DNA of 64,000 nt. Source: Nocardia ninae NBRC 108245. Its GTDB lineage: Bacteria > Actinomycetota > Actinomycetes > Mycobacteriales > Mycobacteriaceae. The translations under genes and the position numbers were made by a program. How positions within the stretch are numbered: the stretch's first letter is position 1; each line of letters begins with the position of its first letter. The stretch spans positions 37,587 through 101,586 of the forward strand of contig NZ_BJXA01000028.1 in NCBI RefSeq assembly GCF_007990755.1, read 5' to 3'. This document shows positions 59,077-64,000 of the stretch, piece after piece. Under the pieces are notes generated by a model that had not been told where the DNA came from, did not search any database, and saw nothing but the letters and a program-made list of their open reading frames with translations.

Positions 59077-60582
59077 CTATGAGCTCTTGCGGCAGGTGAT
59101 ATCGCCCGGCGCGGTCAGCTGCTCGAAGTAGGCGAGGACAAGCTCGTCCACGCAGTGGATTCCGCGCAGGAATCCACTGTGCCCGGGACCATCGTTTGTG
59201 ATGAGCGAAGCGTTCAGGGCGCGAGCCAGATTCACTCCGCCCTGGTAGGGCGCTACCGGATCTCCAGTGGTGGCGACGACGAGAACCTTTGGTAAAGTTT
59301 CGATCCCGATTATCTGATGCGGCTGGCTGGTCGGTTGCTCCGGCCAGAACGCGCAAACATCCAGTGGCGCTTGACCTTGGAAGCGGCCGGTATCGGCGAA
59401 CGGCGCCGCGTCGATGCCGAGCTTGATCTCTTCGGCGGCCTTTGCTCGGTCCGTCGTACGCGGTTCGTCGAGGCACATTGTCGCCTGCCCTGCCGAGCGG
59501 TCGACCACGCCGCGGAACTGGTCCGAGAGTTCGAGCAGGGTATCGCCGTTGCCGCCGGCAAGCTCGCGCAGCCCCGTGGTGACTTGCGGCCACAGCTGGG
59601 GGATGTAGAGCGAGTAGACCACTGCGGATAGTCCGTTGAGATAGTTCAGTCCCCGCGAGTCACGGGTCGCCGCGGGCCGATCCAGGAGCGGGTTGATCAG
59701 CCTACGTAGCCGGTCGGTCGCCGCAGCGCTGTCGGTTCCCAGCGGACAGGCGCTCTCCTGGACACACCTGTCGGCATATGTCTGGAACGCCGATTGCAGC
59801 GAGGCATTGGTTTTAACTGGGTCGGACATCCGGGCCGCCGGATCGAGTGCGGCGTCGAGCACCAGGGCGCGCACCTTGTCGGGGAAGCGTTCGGCATAGC
59901 TCGAGCCCACTCGCGAACCGTAGGAGACGCCCAGCGCATTGAGCTGGCTCGCACCGAGCGCGGCCCTGATGATATCGAGATCCTGGACTGCCTCGCGGGT
60001 GCCGAGATGTCCGAGCAGTTCGGTACCCGTCTTCGCGACGCATTCGGCGACATAGTCGCGATTGTCCTGCTCGGACCGCTCGATTCCGGTCGGCGACATA
60101 TCCGTCATCGCCCGCAGCTGAATCGCCTCGAGCCGTTCCTGCGAGACGCAGCGAACCAGCGGGGTGGATGCGCCGAGCCCGCGCGGATCGAAACTGACGA
60201 CATCGAAGTTCGCACCGAGCCCCGATTTCCCGAAGACCGTGGGCACGCCGAGCCCAGGCTGTCCCGGACCGCCTGGGATTACGACCACCGCCCCGATCCG
60301 CTTCCCACGCCCGGCCATCCGTGAAACGGCGATCTGCGCGGTATTGCCCTCGGGTTTGTCGTAGTCGATCGGCACCTGCACCCGCCCGCACTGCACCTCG
60401 TTACCGGCATCTTCGATGCCCGCGAACCCGGCACACGACCCCCACTCGACCCGCTGGCTGTAGTACTTGTCGAGGTCCGGTTCCGCACGTGTGCCCCCCG
60501 GTGTGGCGGTGCACGCGGCAACCAGTGCGCCGCAACCGAGCACCACCAGCAGCCGCATATTGCGCGCGCCAATGAATCTCAT
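59077..60582 (-). CDS. secreted TAP-like alpha/beta-hydrolase lipoprotein
   Basis: 501 residues. Signal peptide with lipobox LVAAC (Cys near residue 24). Alpha/beta hydrolase core with oxyanion GGPGQPG, nucleophile GVSYGS, Asp in TTGDPVAP and His in GPGHSGF, with the TAP C-terminal domain (PF08386). This matches the Mycobacteriales family of secreted peptidases/esterases such as Hip1/CaeA. Two Cys pairs likely form disulfides. Ordinary envelope gene outside the cluster. Confidence 0.92.
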   Translation of the reverse strand: MRFIGARNMRLLVVLGCGALVAACTATPGGTRAEPDLDKYYSQRVEWGSCAGFAGIEDAGNEVQCGRVQVPIDYDKPEGNTAQIAVSRMAGRGKRIGAVVVIPGGPGQPGLGVPTVFGKSGLGANFDVVSFDPRGLGASTPLVRCVSQERLEAIQLRAMTDMSPTGIERSEQDNRDYVAECVAKTGTELLGHLGTREAVQDLDIIRAALGASQLNALGVSYGSRVGSSYAERFPDKVRALVLDAALDPAARMSDPVKTNASLQSAFQTYADRCVQESACPLGTDSAAATDRLRRLINPLLDRPAATRDSRGLNYLNGLSAVVYSLYIPQLWPQVTTGLRELAGGNGDTLLELSDQFRGVVDRSAGQATMCLDEPRTTDRAKAAEEIKLGIDAAPFADTGRFQGQAPLDVCAFWPEQPTSQPHQIIGIETLPKVLVVATTGDPVAPYQGGVNLARALNASLITNDGPGHSGFLRGIHCVDELVLAYFEQLTAPGDITCRKSS

Positions 60583-60754
60583 CGAAGTCCCCTCCTATTT
60601 GTCCGATTATCGCGCGCACCCTAACGATTCGCCGCTAACCCCGGAAAAATGAGTTTTGTCACGAGGCTCCTGTACTGGAGTTTCCGAGCAATGCGTCGGC
60701 GGCAAGATGGCGAACTCATAAGACCAGCGAATCCGACAAGGCGCCTCGGGCTCC

Positions 60755-61021
60755 ATGGTCGCCACCGTCAGCCCCGGCCGGCCTGCCCATCTGCTGCCGG
60801 GGCGACCACCAAGCCGACCTCGAAACCCTCGGTCCTTGGCCGACCGCATGACAGCGCAAGGACTCCCGACAATCGCGGCCCGCAACACGGCGATGATGGC
60901 CAACATCGCCGACCTCAACCCGACCGTGGTCACCGACCTGTTCGGCATCCACGACACCACCGCCCACACCTGGGCTCGTTTCGCCGAGACGAGCTGGGCC
61001 GCCTGGCTGATCTGGGAATGA
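60755..61021 (+). pseudogene. C-terminal remnant of a site-specific recombinase-like gene
   Basis: The last ~55 codons (DRMTAQGLPTIAARNTAMM ... LFGIHDTTAHTWARFAETSW) resemble the C-terminal helical region of actinobacterial tyrosine-recombinase-like proteins. No catalytic R-H-R-Y residues are present and the upstream part is unrelated, so it is a fragment. Confidence 0.55.
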
Positions 61022-61559
61022 CGGCGGGTGATCGCCGGGTTGTCGCCGACTCCCCGGCATGTTGTATGGCCGTCGGACATCGACGCGCCTCACGCGCGAT
61101 GGCAGGTCGACTCACCCGGATCTTCTTACGGCTCAGGAGATCTGGTGCCAAGCATCTCTGAATCCTACTTCGACAAGCTATCGGAATCGTCCATCCACAC
61201 ACAGACTCGCACACCGACCGGGGCACATGAGCTCCCCAGCCATTTTCTCCGGGCAGCATCGCGGCCGTTCTCCGCGCGATTTCGATCGCCGGTAACGCTT
61301 CGGCGCTGTTATTCAACAACTCGTAACAAGGCGGGTTATGCGATCGACTTTCATGGTGACGGCACAAAAATCCACCCGCTCGGCTACAACCGAGACGCCG
61401 AGAGGTAATTCACCATCTCTGACACCGGTTAGCGTGGGCCTGCAAGGCATTGCCGCACAACAGATTTGGTGCCCCATAAGCAGTGCGGGTGCAGGGCCCT
61501 CAATTATTCGACGGACAGTCAAAACGACTCGTTCCAGAATTCATAGGAAGAACAGTCCA
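61022..61559. other. intergenic region, no gene seen
   Basis: About 540 bp with lower GC toward the right. Only short, unconvincing open frames. The right end carries AGGAAG before the ATG at 61560. Confidence 0.4.
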
Positions 61560-62042
61560 ATGATGCCCAAATCGGGTCAGGAGAACAATTGTGCGGCCCT
61601 GGTGCCTGCTACCGAAATGACGGAAATACCCGGAAACCCAACCCTGAAGGGCATCGTTCGCCGGTGCTCTGTCCGGCACGCCACGGTCATCGCTCTGATC
61701 GTGGCCGCCGAACTCGGCATCGCGGGGTTCGCGGTCGGCGTGGCAACCGCCGGGCCCGGCATGAATACGGCGATCTCGATCGCGGGCACCACCGGCACAT
61801 GGGCACCCGCCCTCATCCAATCCACCACCGCGGCACCGACTGCGACCACGTCGATCGCAACGACCACAACACCGCCTGTCACGACCACGACCACGCCTGT
61901 ACCGACGACCACACCATCGCCTGCCACGACGACGGCAACCATGCCGGTAACAACGACGACGACCACGCCGGTCACCACCGCCACCACGCCTGAGGTGGAG
62001 CCATCCAGCGTCAGCGAGCCGCAACCCCCGACCGGTCCCTGA
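61560..62042 (+). CDS. membrane-anchored protein with Thr/Pro-rich tail
   Basis: 160 residues from ATG 61560 (AGGAAG upstream; second ATG follows at once). One hydrophobic segment, ATVIALIVAAELGIAGFAVG, is followed by a short linker and then about 85 residues of Thr/Pro/Ala low complexity. Predicted single-pass or secreted mucin-like protein. First of a group of small exported proteins; function unknown. Confidence 0.6.
   Translation: MMPKSGQENNCAALVPATEMTEIPGNPTLKGIVRRCSVRHATVIALIVAAELGIAGFAVGVATAGPGMNTAISIAGTTGTWAPALIQSTTAAPTATTSIATTTTPPVTTTTTPVPTTTPSPATTTATMPVTTTTTTPVTTATTPEVEPSSVSEPQPPTGP
61852..61992 (+). repeat. degenerate ACC/ACG-rich repeat coding a Thr-rich tract
   Basis: Imperfect repeats of acgaccac-type units encode runs of threonine interrupted by Pro, Val and Ala. 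Such tracts can change length by slippage. Confidence 0.6.
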
Positions 62043-62155
62043 CGGCCGAGCACACCCCGCTCACTGCCGCCGCCAGGCTCCGCAACCGGAACCACGACCC
62101 ATCGACCTGCTGCCGTTCGGCTGCACGATTTCCACCCGCTAGAAGGAGAATCTCC

Positions 62156-62650
62156 ATGCGTATCACCAACAGAATCAAAGCCCTCGCCGCCGTCACCGCT
62201 ATCGGCGCGATGCTGGGGGTGGCCGGCATCGCCTTCGCCGCGTTCGTCCAAGACAGCAGCTCCGGCGGCGTCGGAGGCTCGGCCGAAGCCATGGCACCCG
62301 CCACAGTGACCGGCGCGCAAACCGGGGTCCTACTGCCCGGTGAAAAGGCCTACGTCACCCTGACCCTGTCGAACCCGAACACCAATGTGAAGGTCAAATT
62401 GGTGTCCATCGCCGCAGGCGAGGTCATCGTCGACTCGGTCGCCAATTCCGCGGATATGAGCTATTGCCGCGACCAGATCTCCCTGTCCGCCGCAGGGGCC
62501 GATCCGCTGCTGCCGACACTGGCGGTCAGCGAAGCCAACTTCCCCTACAAACTGACCGACGCGGTGACCCTGAAGGACGACACCGACATCCGCTGCCAGG
62601 CCATGACTTATCACACCACCTGGACCGCCCAATTCCAGGCCGTCCGCTAA
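62156..62650 (+). CDS. secreted protein, paralogue 1
   Basis: 164 residues with RBS AGGAGA and a signal peptide (KALAAVTAIGAMLGVAGIAFA, cleavage near AFA-AF). The mature part includes GVLLPGEKAYVTLTLSNPN, a beta-rich segment, and two Cys (YCRDQ, RCQAM) that probably form a disulfide. No family recognised. Shares GVLLPGEKAY, TLTLSNPN and HTTWTAQF with the next gene, so the two arose by duplication. A strong terminator follows. Confidence 0.8.
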   Translation: MRITNRIKALAAVTAIGAMLGVAGIAFAAFVQDSSSGGVGGSAEAMAPATVTGAQTGVLLPGEKAYVTLTLSNPNTNVKVKLVSIAAGEVIVDSVANSADMSYCRDQISLSAAGADPLLPTLAVSEANFPYKLTDAVTLKDDTDIRCQAMTYHTTWTAQFQAVR

Positions 62651-62660
62651 TTGCTGAACA

Positions 62661-62694
62661 CGGCAACCCCGAAACCTCGGCCTCGGGGTTGCCG
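62661..62694 (+). terminator. hairpin terminator
   Basis: Perfect 12-bp stem (CGGCAACCCCGA at 62661-62672, TCGGGGTTGCCG at 62683-62694) with a 10-nt loop, 10 nt after the stop of paralogue 1. Confidence 0.75.
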
Positions 62695-62781
62695 TACCCA
62701 AGCGGCCAGGCCCACCGAACGGGCACGGGCTCACCCCCCGTTCGGCCCCCGCCGCACGACGCACCCGATGAAAGAACCGCC

Positions 62782-63279
62782 ATGGGCATCCCTGGGAGAA
62801 TCAGACACACAGTCGGCACCACAGCGGCCGGCGCAATCTTCGGTATCGCAGGCATCGCAGGCTTCGCCCTCGCGGCGTCCGTGCAGAGCAGCGCCGCAGG
62901 CGGCGGGTCGAGCCCAGCCGAGTCGCACGCCACCGTGGTCGGCGCACATATCGGCGTCCTGCTGCCCGGCGAAAAAGCGTATATCACCCTCACCCTGTCC
63001 AACCCGAACGCCAACGTACAAGCCAAACTGCTGCCCATTCGCGCAGACGACGTCGTGATCGACACCGTCGCCGACCCCGCCGACAAGCCCTACTGTCACG
63101 ACCAGATCGAACTGTCCACCGTCGGCGCCGACCCCCACCTACCGACACTCGCCAAGAACGAAACCAACTACCCATACCGAATGATCGACGCCGTGATCCT
63201 GAAAGCAGACACCGACGCCCGCTGCCAAGGCATGACCTTCCACACCACTTGGACCGCGCAGTTCGAGGCCGTCCCCTGA
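62782..63279 (+). CDS. secreted protein, paralogue 2
   Basis: 165 residues from ATG 62782 with a signal peptide (AGAIFGIAGIAGFALAASV). Same plan as its left neighbour: GVLLPGEKAYITLTLSNPN, two Cys (YCHDQ, RCQGM) and HTTWTAQFEAVP at the C-terminus. Separated from it by a terminator, so it probably has its own promoter. Function unknown. Confidence 0.8.
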   Translation: MGIPGRIRHTVGTTAAGAIFGIAGIAGFALAASVQSSAAGGGSSPAESHATVVGAHIGVLLPGEKAYITLTLSNPNANVQAKLLPIRADDVVIDTVADPADKPYCHDQIELSTVGADPHLPTLAKNETNYPYRMIDAVILKADTDARCQGMTFHTTWTAQFEAVP

Positions 63280-63835
63280 GACCGGGCGCGACTCCACTGA
63301 CCGAACCCGGCAGAATCCCCCGGCCATTTCATGCCTGTGATAGTAAGAAATATGAAACTGAATCCTGAATTCGCCGGTCGGTTATTCGTTGCATAGTAAT
63401 CGGCGTGCGATGGGCGTATGCTGAGTTCACCGCTCCAGCCCAGGCGGCATCATCGATGTTTCCATTGCTGGCAGATGAGTCAAAGCATGGATGATTGCCC
63501 GAATCTACCAATGATTCCATGCCGCGTCGAGGCGCTACCACAGTTGATGGCCGCCGACGTGGCTGTCGAAATGCGTTCGGTAGCAACGAGTTTTGCGTTC
63601 GGCCCGGACCTCGCCGAAAACAAACCCACTGCTGGATCCAAATATCTTCCGCTGACGAAGACGGCGAAGTAGCAGACTTGTCGATCAACCGACGAGCCGG
63701 TGAATACGCCGTCTGGCGCGAGGCGTATTCGCATTCCTCCATGTCGAACCGGAGGCATAAAAGCGCGCCATTTTCGGTCGGTGCCGACACATGGACCTGA
63801 GCGCATCAGCGCTTCTGCAAAGACGGAGTACGACC
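63280..63835. other. intergenic region, no convincing gene
   Basis: 556 bp of lower GC than the rest, with overlapping short open frames on both strands. None shows a recognisable domain, RBS or signal. It probably carries the promoter of the gene at 63836. Confidence 0.4.
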
Positions 63836-64000
63836 ATGAATACAACTCTCACCACACGCACCCGCGTCGCCGCCCTCTTGAGCGGCCTGGTCCTGGCCAC
63901 CGGCACCATGATCGCGATAGCACCACCCACCTTCGCGGCCGCCTGTGTCACCGTCCACGGCGCCAACGGCGCCCCGGGCACCCCGACCGTCCCCGCGGGC
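63836..64000 (+). CDS. secreted protein, 3' end outside window
   Basis: The first 55 codons are visible: MNTTLTTRTR, hydrophobic VAALLSGLVLATGTMIAIA, then FAAACVTVHGANG with a likely signal cleavage after FAA. The remainder is cut by the window edge, so function cannot be given. Confidence 0.7.
   Translation, partial: MNTTLTTRTRVAALLSGLVLATGTMIAIAPPTFAAACVTVHGANGAPGTPTVPAG

Noticed and set aside
63329-63800. Overlapping small open frames on both strands
   Set aside because: No RBS, signal or family similarity; lower-GC intergenic DNA.

Overview
The window is high-GC actinomycete DNA. A MabA-type FabG1 (57.1-57.9 kb), a TAP-like secreted lipoprotein peptidase and the codon usage point to a mycolic-acid-bearing genus of the Mycobacteriales, most likely Nocardia (inference; no rRNA or tRNA gene is present). 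About 1-55 kb is one large NRPS/trans-AT-PKS hybrid gene cluster that runs off the left edge. I do not recognise the product.

Layout: (1) 1-3.5 kb, minus: an N-methylating NRPS module (C-A with embedded methyltransferase, truncated by the window edge) behind an MbtH-like gene. (2) 3.9-5.9 kb, plus: a P450 and a TcmP/LCM-type methyltransferase. (3) 5.9-9.7 kb, minus: a complete leucyl-tRNA synthetase and a glycine amidinotransferase-type enzyme. (4) 10.0-11.8 kb, plus: an amino-acid-hydroxylase-type 2OG/Fe dioxygenase and an aldo/keto reductase. (5) 11.9-14.0 kb, minus: an AfsR-like SARP regulator. (6) 14.9-34.7 kb, plus: one ~6,580-residue PKS with order AH-AT-KS-(AT remnant)-KR-ACP-KS-DH-KR-ACP-KS-DH-KR-MT-ACP-ER-KS-ACP. 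(7) 45.2-34.6 kb, minus operon: DAO-family oxidase, free PCP, NRPS C-A-PCP-E-C, PBP/beta-lactamase-fold hydrolase, acyl-CoA ligase. (8) 45.5-54.1 kb, plus operon with mostly ATGA junctions: O-methyltransferase, hotdog-like protein, A-PCP, P450, type II thioesterase with a Cys nucleophile, membrane desaturase-like di-iron enzyme, A-PCP. (9) 55.0-54.1 kb, minus: a second 2OG/Fe oxygenase.

How it may work: the PKS has no cis-AT in its modules and would be loaded by its own N-terminal AT, with the fused AH domain clearing stalled chains. Two free A-PCP didomains followed by oxygenases look like cassettes that build modified amino acids on carriers; one A domain has a leucine-like code. The NRPS with E and terminal C domains lacks a TE, and the overlapping PBP-fold gene is a candidate trans-acting release/cyclisation enzyme. 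A leucyl-tRNA synthetase inside the cluster is the most suggestive clue to bioactivity: it could be a drug-tolerant copy protecting the producer.

The right flank (55-64 kb) is chromosomal/accessory: an IS3 orfA remnant, an IS110-family transposase, fabG1 without an adjacent inhA, two lipoproteins, a recombinase remnant, and a set of small exported proteins including a tandem paralogous pair. No CRISPR array, rRNA or tRNA was seen.
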